Positions 1 through 12,686 of a stretch of DNA of 64,000 nt are shown here, one piece after another. Below the pieces are notes generated by a model. The model was given only the letters and a program-made list of their open reading frames with translations. It did no database searches and had not been told where the DNA came from. Where the stretch lies: contig CM034239.1 of the NCBI GenBank assembly GCA_019916065.1, positions 41,432,663 through 41,496,662 on the forward strand. The letters run 5' to 3'. Position numbers and translations under genes: made by a program. The DNA is from Vitellaria paradoxa (lineage: Eukaryota > Streptophyta > Magnoliopsida > Ericales > Sapotaceae). The first letter of the stretch is position 1. Every line of letters begins with the position of its first letter.

Positions 1-1151
1 ATAAAAATACACATATAGTATATATTTGATAAATATGGACAGATAGTTAAAGAGAGAAGGCGGTGGCCACAGTTAAATTATCTACATCACTACATTAGTA
101 AACAATATTGTACTTAAAAACTACAGTTAAATTATCTGTGTCATAAGTAGTTACGTACTACAGTTAAAACCAATTACATACTTCACTTAGTTAATAACCC
201 ATGTAATGGGCGGGCAACATTCTAGCGTGTGCAGATGTGTGTATGTATATGTAGTGAGGCCGAGCATATATAGGTATATATTTTATATAAACTAAAATTA
301 TTTTTTTTTTTAAATAACTGTCGATTATGCAAGAGTCTAACGAGACATATATTCTTATTCTTAAAATACTGAGTCTAATTATTTGTATTTCTATTTTATT
401 ATTACTCTTAAAAAATAAAAAATTTTTATTATATTTTTATTTAGCATTTAATGATGAATTTTTAATTTATTAATTTTAAATTATATTAGACATTGCATAA
501 ATATATCCTACTTGAGGAGTCACAATAGTTCTAAAAAATTCTATAAACATCCGATTTTCAATCTACTAGTTGTTATGGATTGGTGAACCAATAAATCAAA
601 TTATATATATTAAAAATATAAAAAATATGTTTAAAGTTCAAAAAATAATTAAAATTTGAATTTAAGTTTACGAGTTTAATATAACTCGTATTTAACCCAC
701 CCAATAATGAAACCTGTTTACTCATAACATATTTTGAACCAACTGCCAAATCCACCCAAACGTGCCCATTTGCCAGCTCTAGACCTTCTTAAGTTTCTGA
801 AAAATAAGAATCCTAGGGTTTATTGGGTGTCTTGTTTTATGTTTTCTGATGTCCCAAAAAAAGAAAAAGAAAAATTACAAAACTCTTTCCCCAAGGCCCA
901 AACCAATAATTAATGGGCCAAAGATTTGTCCAGCCCAACTTGGAGCCGCCGACCAGCCATGTGGATGTCAAAGTACAATAGAAGGTCAGGAATGATATCC
1001 AAATATGTGGCTGTCTAGGGGTCACCTCTATCCCCTTTTGACGCCACAACGCTCCTCGCCTTATCCTCTCTTAACTACTGCTTTCTGATCTTCTGTACCT
1101 AAACCCATCTTCCACACGGCACTCTCCGTCTCCTCCAAGTCTCCCCCACAA
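1..1151. other. Region upstream of petC: AT-rich sequence, promoter and leader
   Basis: Positions 1-800 are AT-rich with no convincing coding sequence. The last ~120 bases before the petC start codon become C/T-rich, as is common for leaders of plant photosynthesis genes. I see no clear TATA box at a sensible distance, so the transcription start cannot be placed from sequence alone. Confidence 0.6.
1059..1065 (-). promoter_or_regulatory. Possible I-box (GATAAGG) near the petC start
   Basis: The plus strand reads CCTTATC, the reverse complement of GATAAGG, about 90 bases before the petC ATG. I-box (GATAAG) motifs are known light-response elements in photosynthesis gene promoters. A 7-base match is weak evidence and could be chance. 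Confidence 0.25.
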
Positions 1152-4100
1152 ATGGCTGCTTCCACCCTATCTCCAGTCACTCCATCTCAGGTAAACAAAT
1201 TCACAGTCAAGATTAAAGTATAAATACGTTATACCATGTGCGTATGTAGTTATTTGGTTTCAAATTCAACCCAATTTTTACGTTTATTTATCATCTAATT
1301 TCAGCTGTGCTCGAGCAAGAATGGAGTGTACTCTCCTTCCAGAGCTCTGGTAAAGCCCGCGAGGGCTCATGTGGTAGGGAGGGAGAAGAGAATGGGAGTG
1401 AGGTGCATGGCCACGAGTATTCCGGCCGACAGGGTGCCGGACATGGGCAAGAGGGAGCTCATGAATTTGCTTCTGTTGGGTACTGTTTCTCTTCCCACTG
1501 TTGGCATGTTGGTTCCTTATGCCTCTTTCTTTGCCCCACCCGGGTGGGTAACACTCTCTGATCACTCTCTCTACTTTTTATTTAATTTGGTTCATTGTGT
1601 GATTTCCCAGTTTCTATTCTTATTTTGCTTCGTTGTTGTGAAGCTATTATGTGGTTTGATTGCTGAAGGATGCGTCTGGTGGATCCTGTTCGGAGTTGGA
1701 ATTTTTTTTTTTTTTTGACTAATTTTTTTTTTCACCAGGGAATAAGAAATGAATATTAAATTGGATAATGAATAATTGAACTAAAATATTCTATGATATG
1801 AGTACCACAAAAGATTAGGCTAAAATTTTATCATGCTATAAACCACAATAGGTTTTTTATGGTTACACCTTTGTTGAGCTTAGATGATTTCAAAAAATGA
1901 TAAAGGCTGGTATAGTAATAACGAAAAATAATATGTATAATAAGATGGAAAAGACGTATAACAAAAAAAAAAAGAAAAATAAAGAAATTCAAAAATGTTA
2001 CAAAACAATCTAAAACTTAGTATTTTTTTCAATGTGGAATGCGAATTGTGTTCTATTTATTATGCTACGGAACATATTTTTTTAACGATAGGGCTAATGA
2101 TAAAATCTTTGCTCTACTTCCTTTTGCTAGGTGTGACTTTTGCTTGTTCGCCTTGACATTGCATTGTTTGACTTAATTATTTTGTATTTATGCTACGCAA
2201 CTAAATCTTCTCGTAGAATTTGGCATTAGAATGATGGTCTGGATATATAATAGGGAAGGGGGTATGTCTGATGCACCGGATCGTCCGGTGCACTTACGGA
2301 CCGTTAGATAAAAAATATTATTATTTGATCTAATAGTCCGGTACACTAGACCTACCCCTAATTCTATATAATAAGCCTATTACCTTAAAAAGCAAATATT
2401 TACTAAAATACTCCTTCATCAAAAGAGTGCCACCTAACAAACAATTATGATGCAAGTGTATATATGAAAGATGCTTCTTCCGTAGTTTCTCTATCCAAGG
2501 GAATTCCTTGTAATAAGGGAGGGAATTTTTTGGCCTCCAACAGATTTTCTATCTGCTTCTCGAAGTTGGTACCATTAAAAAATGAATAGCCACATTTAGG
2601 GATAACTCTTAAGTCTAGCTTCTCTAAAAACTATTATTGTACTATTTTTTTTTAATTTTTCATTTAAATAAAGTCATTAGAAAAGAAACATTTTTAAAAA
2701 ATAAAAACAATAAAAAATATTTTTTATTGCAGTAGAGAATGATTTAAGGAAACTGCTTAAGACTCAATTAATAGGAAATTAAGCTCTAAAATATGGAAAC
2801 AGTATTTTTTAATTATTTCAAGTAATCTAGTTAAGGTTGCTACTTTATCATAATTTACAAGTTTACACTCGAGCCAGAAGCCATCCCAACATCCATTTCA
2901 ATTTTTTTTTTCATTTAGAATTGTTGTTTGTTTTCTGGGATTTCCCATTTGACAATTTTTATTTTTCATAATAATAAAAAAATAATAACAGGACAGGCGG
3001 TGAAGGTGGTGGTGTAGTTGCGAAGGATGCTCTGGGAAATGATATCATTGTTGATGCATGGCTTAAGACCCATGGACCTGGCGACCGAACTCTTTCACAA
3101 GGACTGAAGGTATCTAATGTCGTAGTGCCAACTGTGATATCTTTGATGATTTTGTTTTTAATTTCTTATTTTTTTTTTCTAATTTTACTATTTCTAGATG
3201 ATCACGTACATAATAAAATGTAATTTTAGAAATTGAACCATGGTTTACTGAGGCCCGTTTAACAAAATTTTTAATTTTTAATTTTTGTATTTATTTTTTT
3301 GAAAACTGAATAAGAAAACTCGTTGCGTAAATTTATTTCTAGTTTTTAATTTTTTAAAAAATTGAAAATTATTTTTAAAATTTTTAAAAATTATGAAAAC
3401 TTAAAAAAAAAACATTTTATCAAGTTTTCATTTTTCTCCATAATCACTCATAGTTTGGTTGGCCACCTCTTTCGCCGATCAACTATTATCGCTGTCAACT
3501 GCTGATGGCTATTAGCCACCGCCCAACCTCTTAATACCATAATTATTAACTAACAATTATTATTACTAAATATATTTTTAAGTTTGTTTGTTTTTTTTAA
3601 CTATGAAAATAAAAATTAAAAATAAAGACTGAATATCAAAATTAAAAATTAAAAATTGAGTACAAAAAATAAAAATTGGTAATTTTGTCAGATGGGCTCT
3701 ATGGTTCTGGTTGATAATGCGTTCAGTTTTATTTTTTTTTTTGTCTTTAATTTTTTTATTTTTTGTTTAAGTTTTCCTATAAGAAAAAAAAACATATTTT
3801 TTTTGAAAGATAAAGTTTTTTTTTTTTTTATAAAGGAGGTGGGGAAAATTTTAAACCACTGAAGTACAAGACACGCTAAAAAAGAAACTTATTTAATATT
3901 TACAAATACTATAAATATAAAATTAAGAAATATAATAGAAATAAACATGAAAAAAGAGGAGTGATAACAAAAACTACGATTGATGATGGCGGGCAGCGGC
4001 GGTTGTTGGGGAGGAATTGTCAGCGTGGATGTGCTGGTTGTGATTGTTTGGGGGATGTTTGTTGGTGGGGGAAATGGCTAGTGAACGGTAAAAATGAAAA

Positions 4101-7100
4101 TAAAAGCTTGAAAACAAGTGATATTTTTTATTTTATTTTTCGTCATAGTAATTTTTAAAACTACTCAAAAACAACAAAAATATTATTGAATGTGTTATTG
4201 TTTCTAGCCATTTTTAAACTCTTGAAAATAAACATACAAAAGAAAGAGAAAAAAAAAAGGGAAAAAAAAAATAACGCTGTCAAACGTGCCATATATAATT
4301 ACGAATTTAAGTCGCCAATGGCTTCATCAAAATTTATTACTGACATTGCTTTCGACTGTTTAATTTTTGGTGGTTCTCATTTACTCGAAAACAAGGTTTT
4401 GATATGTCAATGATATATGTTTGAGTGAGTAATGCATTCGTTAATTTATTTTAGCCGGCCGGAAAGCAACACTATATATAGACTTTTGTGGATTTAGAAT
4501 TTTTAATCAGTGAAAATAAAATTTGTTTATAGTTAATTATATACAATATATTCGTAATAAAATAAAAATTTTTAAGAATAGTTGTAAAAATTTTATAAAA
4601 TATGTAAGAGTAATCTAAAATTATTTTAGCAGGAGTAGTGTAGCGGGCCACGGTGGACAATGATAAGTAAAATATTGGAGGGGTCTTTTGTTCAACTGGA
4701 AACTGATGGGGGCCGGTTTGAGCCTAATTTTCAAGGGAGTAGGGGCAATTATTCCATTAGGAAAAGTAATTGTGACACTTGTTGAAAAATGACTCGGCAG
4801 TGATTCAAACAGTTGTATCATATGCGTCTAGGGACAAAATTTTTAGTATTTTTTTGGTTAAAGTTGCTAGTTATAATTTTTGGTATGTTTGATGAAATAA
4901 GTAGTAATTTTTAATAATTTTTTTATAATTTTTTGTAACTTTTGAGTATTTGATAAAATTTTTGATAACTTTTAGTAATTTTTAATATCTTTTGATAACT
5001 TTTATTAATTTTTATTAACTTTTAGTAACTTTTGAGTTGAAAAATAGTGTAGAAAAATAGTAAAAGTTGATAGTTTGTCAAACACTTACAAATTAAAGGT
5101 TGATAATTTTTTTATTAAAAATTTGGTTACCAAACGCCCTTTTAATATTAATATTTTTTACCTTTAAAAAAAAGTTAAAATTTTAGATGCCGACATTATC
5201 TGGAATTGTCATTTGAGAAAATTTCTCCTCCACAAGCAAATTTTTGAACCTAAAAATTTTTCATATACTAATATTTTGAATCTGAAAAGTGTTTAAAATT
5301 TTTGAGATAAAAAAATAAAATAAAAAACTTCTTATAAATGCGAAAACGTGCTTAATTAAAACTATGAAAAAACATAAATAAAATAAAAATTTTGATTAAA
5401 AAATCATATAAAATAAAAAAAAGAGAAGTCCAAATAAAAATAGTTCGTCCATTTTCATTAAATTAAACTTAATCAACTTATTTGAAATAAAATATTCACA
5501 CAATTCTACGCAAGCATTATCCGTATAGAAGTGATGTGAGAACATTTTAAATAATTGTTAATATATGTAAATTTTATTTAAAATTTGAAACGAAACTAAA
5601 ATTTTTAAAATATTTAGTAGAATATAAAATATTTTAAGATTTTTTATTTAAAGATAATTTTTCTAGTTGTTTGAAATATATAATTACTTATTAAATTTTA
5701 GTGTTCACTTTTAAAATAATAATTATTATTGTGCAATTAATAAATATAATTTTTTAATTGTGTAATAAGAGAGAATATATTATCATTAGTGTGAAAATAA
5801 AAAGAAATAAAGTTTATTTGAAATAATACTTTTAATAAATATATTATAGCTACGTATTATTTTATGTGAATTAAGAAAAGTTATAAAATATAAGATTAAG
5901 ATAAATATTAAAATTAAGAAGATGATAAATTTAAGGTAACTAAATATATATTTGTATATATTTCTTAAAAAAAATTTATAACTTTCTTATTTAAGGCCTT
6001 AGGCGATTATTAAGTTGCTTGGTGCTTGAATTAGTTTTGCTCCCTAGTTGAACCCCAACTAAGGATGGTCATTTCGGTTGACCCATCTGAATCTAGTCCG
6101 TTATCCGAGCTAAATCGATGTAGGATTTGGATTTTTTTTTTTTTTTAAAGATCAGATCGGATTCAAATTTTATAAAAAAAAAATTCGAATATTGGATAGA
6201 ATATGGGAATGTAATTGCTTTCGCCCCGATCCACCTCAAATCCAATACCCAATCTGCATATACGCCGAAAATATTTGAATAGGCTCGAACAGCCCCGAAA
6301 AATATCATATTTTGTATTTGCTACTTTGAGTTGGGATAATGTTGGTACTTTAGAATTATGTATTAGTTAGTAAAATAAGACTTTGGTTAAATATTGGTTT
6401 TGGAAATATTTATGTATTACTCTGGTGAACTATTATTGCGATAATACTTATGTATTATTTTAATTTTGGAGATAAATTATTTAGTAGTAATAGGTTATAT
6501 ATGTAATCAAATTATATATCAAGTTAGGGGCGGATTCGGAGACAGATGGAAGGTTTGGAGTCCAAATTCGAATGTTACCATATTTGTCTCCGTTCTGTCC
6601 CATCGTCATCCTTAGCCCCAACTAGGCTATAAAATTTAGACCATTTAAAATACTGTTGTCGGGTGAAATGAAAGCAGCATTTATGGAGCAATTGGGTACA
6701 ATGCAAATTTTATTTATTTTTTTCCCTTCAATTCCATTTGAAGGCAAAAAGTTGTTAATTTCGACCAAGCCAATTACAGGGGAAGTGCAGTTTATGCTAC
6801 GAGTGACAACAAATCTTAGGTTTAAAGATTAACAAAAAAAACTCATCTGGTGTGTGCTATATGGGAAAATGAGAACGGTAATTTCATATTCTAACTCTGC
6901 TTGTAAGATAATAATGCAACAATTGAACTTGAACTTTTATTTATTTATGATGAATTTCAGGGAGATCCTACTTACCTAGTTGTGGAGAATGACAGAACTC
7001 TTGCGACATATGGAATCAATGCTGTCTGCACCCACCTTGGTTGTGTTGTGCCATGGAATACTGCTGAGAACAAGTTCATCTGCCCCTGCCATGGATCTCA

Positions 7101-8248
7101 ATACAACAATCAAGGCACAGTTGTAAGAGGACCAGCTCCTCTGGTAAGTAGAATAATACCCATTATGGTTCCCCCATTTTTTTTTTTTTGATGATTTCCA
7201 CCGAATATCATTTGAAAATAACATCATCAAGATCCTTCTAGTAGAGAGCGATCCTGGTTTTTTTTTTTTTTTTTTTTACTTTTTTTTTAAATAATCAAAT
7301 TTATCTGCTTACATTTTAATTTTTTAAGCTATTAAAAGTAAAAATATTAAATTAACAAAAAGTTAAAAAAAAAAAAACAAAATTTTTAGTAGCACAAAGG
7401 TGTTAACTCTTTTTTTTTTTTTTCGCCTTTCCAAACTAAGTTTAAATATTAGGCTAAATTTTACTTTATTCAGTGTTTTATCTGAGTTCTTAGTTCACAA
7501 TTTGAATTTTTTTATTGTAACAATTAAATAATTAAAATTTTAATTAATTGCAATCTATCTCTTAATGATTATTTTAAATTTACACTCCTATTGTTAACCT
7601 TTCAACTTTGAAAGTCAAAATGGCCACTGAGAAATAATGTTAGATCTGATTAAAAGTTCAAACTCTTAATTATTAAAAAAAAGAAGGGGAGGCACAGGGA
7701 CTAAAATAAAATTTCAGGTAAAAAAGCTTAGGGGCCGAAATAAAATTTACTCCAAATATGGTCACATATTTTGATGACAAATATGTCTTCAAAATTTGTT
7801 TCAAAGTGAAGGATGGCATTCATAAACGGCACAAATAACATTAGGGAAAATCACAAAACCTTTTGCTATACATTTAGCGAGGCGCAGGTAGATCACAATT
7901 ATTTAAATATTACACAAATACTTCTTTATTTAATAAATATTTTAAATACTTAGCGAAAGCTATTAATATTTCATTTAATATTAAATGAAAATAGTTACAT
8001 AATTAAAATCTCCGTATACTATATAACTCACCAATTATTCGTTAAATATGTAAAATGTTCAAAATTTATTTAAGGGTAAACTACATTTTGTACTCTTGAA
8101 TTTTATCTAGAATTGCATTTCAGAGTTTGAGCTTCCCCCTTTTTCTGGTAACAGTTAATTACCGTTTTACCTCAATACTCACTATTAACTATTCACTTGT
8201 CCAACTTTCAAAGGCAAAATAGTTATTGGGGCCCTTGATTGTTACAAA

Positions 8249-8283
<35 letters not shown>

Positions 8284-9135
8284 TAATAATAATTCAGGCA
8301 CTAAAGTGAGACTTAAGATAAAACTCAAGATTACAAAATATAATTTACCCTTGATTTGATGATTTATTAGAGATTTACAATTTCAACATCATAAGACCAT
8401 TAAAAAGGTAAATTATTATTTAGTACCATTAAATTTTTCAGCAAATCTCACTTTAGGGTTTGACATTTAATTGTAATAATTAAAAGATTGAGAATTTAAT
8501 TTGTTACAATTAAGGGCTTCTGTCAAGTTTTACTTAAAATTTTTATAGTTAAGTACATATGAAACCATTAATTGATGTGTAAAACAATAAATGTACGTGC
8601 GAATAAAACTATAATGGTGACGACAAGGCCATTACAATAAATTAAATTCTCAAGCCAGTTGAATTTGGTAAAATACCCTGGAATGCAAATTACAATTCAC
8701 CTCTAGAAAATTGTTATTAAATCTCGTTTGAACTTTTTACAATGTTATAAAAGGATAAAAATTGTTCATTATGTAAATATTCTAATGATAGTATCTAATT
8801 TGACCGATGATTGTAGTTCGGTGTTAAATAATATTTGCAAAACTTAAGGGTGTCACTGTAATATTAAAATTAGTTGGTCTACCTTGTGATTATCCAAATG
8901 TTCGGGGATATTCTTGTGATTCGCTTTACATATATACATGTATATATATATATATATATATTCTCTCACCTTTATCTGTTTCATATTGTGGCTATTGATT
9001 AACTTGAAAGGTCATGCACTTTCTTTGGAACAGTCCTTGGCGTTGGTTCACGCTGATGTTGATGACGGGAAGGTTGTATTTGTCCCATGGGTTGAAACCG
9101 ATTTCCGAACTGGTGATGCTCCATGGTGGGCTTGA
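1152..9135 (+). CDS. petC: Cytochrome b6f complex Rieske iron-sulfur subunit, chloroplast precursor
   Basis: This is the Rieske 2Fe-2S protein that passes electrons from plastoquinol to cytochrome f in the thylakoid. Five exons join in phase: 1152-1190, 1305-1543, 2992-3109, 6961-7143 and 9034-9135, all with GT-AG introns, giving 226 residues, the usual length. Exon 1 and most of exon 2 encode a Ser/Lys/Arg-rich transit peptide. Next comes an uncleaved Tat-type signal anchor with the paired residues KR in [12 protein letters not shown], a glycine-rich hinge (TGGEGGG) and the Rieske fold. Cluster ligands are Cys155 and His157 in CTHLGC and Cys173 and His176 in CPCHGS; Cys160 and Cys175 can form the stabilising disulfide. 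The C-terminus ends DAPWWA. The exon 2 donor is fixed at 1544 because the alternative at 1548 gives stops in exon 3. Intron 3 is long (3.85 kb) and holds a MITE-like repeat. No lesion is visible, so the gene looks functional. Confidence 0.97.
3250..3699. repeat. MITE-like inverted-repeat element in petC intron 3
   Basis: The left end reads GAGGCCCGTTTAACAAAATT. The right end, reverse complemented, reads GAGCCCATCTGACAAAATTA, an imperfect ~30 base terminal inverted repeat around an AT-rich core with no coding potential. I could not identify a target duplication. It resembles the GTTTGG-ended elements elsewhere in the window. Confidence 0.5.
3700..6960. other. Remainder of petC intron 3, AT-rich
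   Basis: Low-complexity A/T-rich intron sequence with homopolymer runs. Positions ~4840-5140 repeat short units of the type AACTTTTGATAA and may be a decayed MITE. Positions ~6060-6620 are less AT-rich and look like a degenerate dispersed repeat, but I could not classify them. No gene is seen. Confidence 0.5.
8249..8293. repeat. (AAT)n microsatellite in petC intron 4
   Basis: About fifteen AAT trinucleotides with one interruption (AAC), inside petC intron 4. A (TA)n tract follows at ~8938-8961, shortly before exon 5. Confidence 0.9.
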
Positions 9136-9890
9136 ACATCTTAAATTTCTCTCCCTCCCTTTTCTCTCCCTCTTTCAAAAGTCTTGTCAAAGTGAATTGC
9201 AGTTTGTTTTGCACATATTGCCTGGCTTTTAATTTCATAAAATGAAGTTTACAATTTGTAACAGGGACGTCTTTTGCTACGGGGCATTGACCATCTCAAA
9301 TCAATTAATATTTTTCTATCATACATTTATTTGCCTGTATATTATTATTCACAATGTCAAATGTTATTTGCTTCCTTATCAAGGTATGATCGAACATTTT
9401 AATTCTTGTGCACATCTTCATATATTTCTGTCGATTCCTTTTTGTCATGATTGGAAACCCAATTAATATGGATACATAGGCGAAGGAAAAACTATTACAT
9501 TTTTGTTCTAAAAATTAAAATTATTTTTGTAAAAGGGGGCCAAAGTAACCCACCACCCCCCCCCAAAAAAAAAAAGGACATAGATGTCATAATAGGAAAG
9601 GCTCTCTTTTATGAAGGGAAAGGTACCCATTTGTAGAAGATAGGATGATGCGCAGTCAAATGTTGGTGAGAACATAGAACCGGTACTTAACCAATTCAAG
9701 GGTCATTCACATCAGATTTAGGATAGAGCTGGTGTGCTTGTGCACTGGTTCATAGCTAGTGCATTTTTTTCACTGGTTTTCATATATAAGAACTGGTATA
9801 ATTTGTTCAAATCACTAGAAACCTTTGATGTTTGTATCATATTCAAAAATCAACAGTTAAGATGTGTACTGGCTATCAATTGAATTCTAT
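9136..9890. other. petC 3' flank and intergenic sequence
   Basis: Sequence after the petC stop codon. It holds the 3' untranslated region and a C-then-A homopolymer at ~9550-9575. I see no further gene. Confidence 0.5.
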
Positions 9891-9959
9891 TCAGGTCTCA
9901 ACTAGAAAAAATAGGGTCGTCCCTCCCAAATAGGAGGTCAACTCGTGCTTCTCTAAGAG

Positions 9960-11067
9960 GAGGATCTGAGGAAAGAATGATAACTGCTAGAACCACTACG
10001 GCTCAAGAAAGAGTAGTGGAGTCATTGCATGCCAATGCCCACGGTAAACATACAAGTAACATATGATATGGCAACGATAGTAGTCGCCTTCTATCTGAAG
10101 AGTGGCAATGATAAGACCAGTGATACCTCCTACAGGGGGTCAAGCTGTGGCTTATAATAATTTGAATTTTCCTTTCAGAGGAAATGTGCTAGGGGGTCAA
10201 GGGTTTTTTTTTTAACCTCCTCAGCAAGAGGAGGAGTTTGGCATAAACTCCGATCAGTTTATTAATATTAAAAAAAGTAATACAAGATGGAGTAGACCTA
10301 TCGAACAGCTAAAGTTGTGCAAGAGCTGTACAGTCAAGGAATAGAATAATATTTCAAAAACTATTCTTAATTGCTTATGTGGCATTTGGTTTACATTGTT
10401 ATTTTTTATTTTTTGTTTTTTATTTTATGTTTTATGTTTTGAAAATTTCAAAACACGGAAAACAGAAAACGTAATTGATTTGACATTTTCTGGTTTTAGT
10501 GTTTTGGGATTTTTCTTGTTTTGGGTTTTTTAACGCTCAAAACGACTTTTTGTCATTTTAAATTTCATGTATAAACTTATTTTCTATTTCCTACAATAAA
10601 TTTTGAAAACATAAGTGACTAAATATATTTTGACTTACTTTTTTTATTTTTAAAAATGTAAAATAAAAAATGGATTCAAAACAGATATACTAAATAGCAA
10701 GTTAGATAATTATGCACTCCCGAAAGGATTCAGAATTCCTGAATTCAATTTGTTCTCTAAGGAAGAGAATCAGTCAACCATCGAGCACAATAGAAGGTTT
10801 AGATTGCAATGTAATGAGTTAGGAAATAATGACAACTTCAAGTTACGATTATTTCCAAACTAATTAACAAAGACAGTATTCTTGTGGTATATAAACTTGC
10901 CAGTGAATTCCATTTTCACGTGGCAAGAGATGGAAGAAAATTTCCATGCTCAGTTCTTTAGAGATGAGCTAAAAGTTTCTATATATGAAGAATTTGTCGA
11001 AATTCAAATAAAGGTCAAGAGAGTCCATGGAACAATACATTGTACATTTATAGATTTAAAAGGGTGA
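9960..11067 (+). pseudogene. Ty3/gypsy retrotransposon gag relic
   Basis: Two pieces of a gypsy-type capsid gene lie in order. The first, ~9960-10050, has the residues RTTTAQERVVESLHANAH. The second, ~10710-11067, reads ALPKGFRIPEFNLFS, then a match to the retrotransposon gag core with LRLFPN, a stop, LTKTVFLWYINLP and TWQEMEENFHAQFFRDE. The pattern of a Trp-Tyr turn followed by a Trp-containing helix and a FHxQFF motif is typical of plant gypsy gag. Frameshifts, at least one internal stop and a MITE-like insertion break it. No protease, reverse transcriptase or integrase is recognisable downstream, so the element is a remnant. Confidence 0.8.
10379..10700. repeat. MITE-like element inside the gypsy gag relic
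   Basis: The left end GTGGCATTTGGTTTAC is shared with the element at 41337-41658, and the interior shares a block around AAATTTTGAAAACA with the same order of motifs. It separates the two gag pieces. The right end is degraded and approximate. Confidence 0.55.
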
Positions 11068-11723
11068 AAAGCATATGTCATGTATATCTGCCCAAACTAG
11101 AGATGGTAAAACTGGCAATAAATGGGCTTGAATTTGAGTTAGGGAAAACGTTTGGAGGCACGGAGTTGCTGATTTGTTTCAGTTTTCTTCTCGAGCATCT
11201 CGATATGAGACGACACTAAGGGAAGAACAACATCGAAAACAAACAGGATTAGGAACTTATTACCTAGATTTTGGCAATGAAGTGAAAATCGATTGATGTA
11301 GCACAAATCATTGGTAAGCCTTTATGACACATTGAGAAAAATGGAACACTATATCAATATGTTGTCTGGAAATCCAAACAACACTAATGGATGTCAACTT
11401 GGTATTTACAGACCTTGGGGACGTGAAAAAGGATGCTTAGTACGATATAATCTGAAAAGTAAAAGAATCAAAATATGTTTATAAAAGAAGAGTCAATAAT
11501 TCTATTACTGCTAAATCTGTGTGCGGCTTGTGATGTGCTAGGGAAGTAACAAACCAAAGAGCCATCCCTTGAGATGTCGTGAGGGAAAGAAGCATTGATC
11601 GAGGTCTTTGGTTCAACACAAATAATTTTGGGGATCCATTTATCTTTAACGGAGCTCAGATAAAATTTTAAGGAGTAGATCCTGAAATATTTAACCTAGC
11701 TAGTTAAAAGGGATTTGCACAAC

Positions 11724-12008
11724 TGATAAATCAATAAACTCGTATCCTTCTAAAAGTCTAATCAAATCCCGAAAAGTTGTTTAGAATACAAGTGTAGTGT
11801 CTATCAAAAAATTTTCGATACTTAATTTAACAAGAAAACTGATAAAGTGATTTAATAGAGTTTTAGTAAGGTAAATGTGTTGTATATGTATCTGTATCCT
11901 TGTGAAGCAGTGATACAGATATAAGAAATCTCATGTGGAATGGCATGCATAAACTACATGTAACTATATGTAATCGTGCTTTCTCATTCTCCAATGGAAT
12001 GATGCCAC
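11724..12008. repeat. LTR-like direct repeat A, left part (split by CACTA insertion)
   Basis: Starts TGATAAATC and aligns with repeat B from 17894 on, including the shared block TGGAATGGCATGCAT and the closing motif TTCTCATTCTCCAAT. The alignment stops at 12008, where the CACTA element begins, and resumes at 17443. The two parts total ~0.6 kb. Confidence 0.75.
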
Positions 12009-12022
12009 CACTACTAGGAAGA

Positions 12023-12289
12023 TTGGTTTTCTCGGCCGCCTAAAGCAGTCGAGAAAAGTCCTCGAAGCAGCCAACAAATGTTTTCTTGACCGCCAAACAA
12101 CCGTTTAATAGCGGCCATATCTGCTGGGGTCGAGAAAGCGAATATTCGACCGCCTCGAAGCGGTTGACAAAAGTTTCGTCCCACCAAACCAGTCGACAAA
12201 AGATCGCGACCAAAGGTTTTCTCGTTCACTACCTGGCGGTCAACTAATGTTTTTCTCGGCTACTACCTGGCGGTCGACCAAAGGCATAT
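12023..12289. repeat. CACTA 5' subterminal repeats
   Basis: Repeated short GC-rich units such as TTTCTCG, GACCGCC and GCGGTCGA occur in both orientations within ~270 bases of the element end. Clustered subterminal repeats are where CACTA transposases are known to bind. Confidence 0.6.
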
Positions 12290-12686
12290 TCTTTAAAAAA
12301 AAAAGCTAATTTTATTTCAAACTAAAAAAATAACTTGTACATTTATATAGCAAAACCTGTACGTTGTATATAGTAAGATGAAATCAAAATTATATAAACA
12401 AAATTAAAAATTTTCATAAAATATGTAGCAAAAAATACACATAACATTAAAGAGTTTAACTACAAATACTTTAAAAAGAAAACAACATTCCCTTGCACCT
12501 GTTGCAGTCGACTTCAAAATAATTTGAGCGTCCATCGAAGCTAAAAGACACAAAACAATTAAATTAAAAATGTTATATGTTTTATGAATATAAAATCAAA
12601 CTCATAAAATGAAATAAATCATTAACTCATCAAATATATATTTTCACTTTTCTACTTGCTCACTCAAAACATTAGACAGAACATAC

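Noticed and set aside
1284..1718. Overlapping open frames on both strands that could look like separate small genes
   Set aside because: They are petC exon 2 and its shadows; splicing to exons 1 and 3 explains the plus-strand frame from 1305 to 1543.
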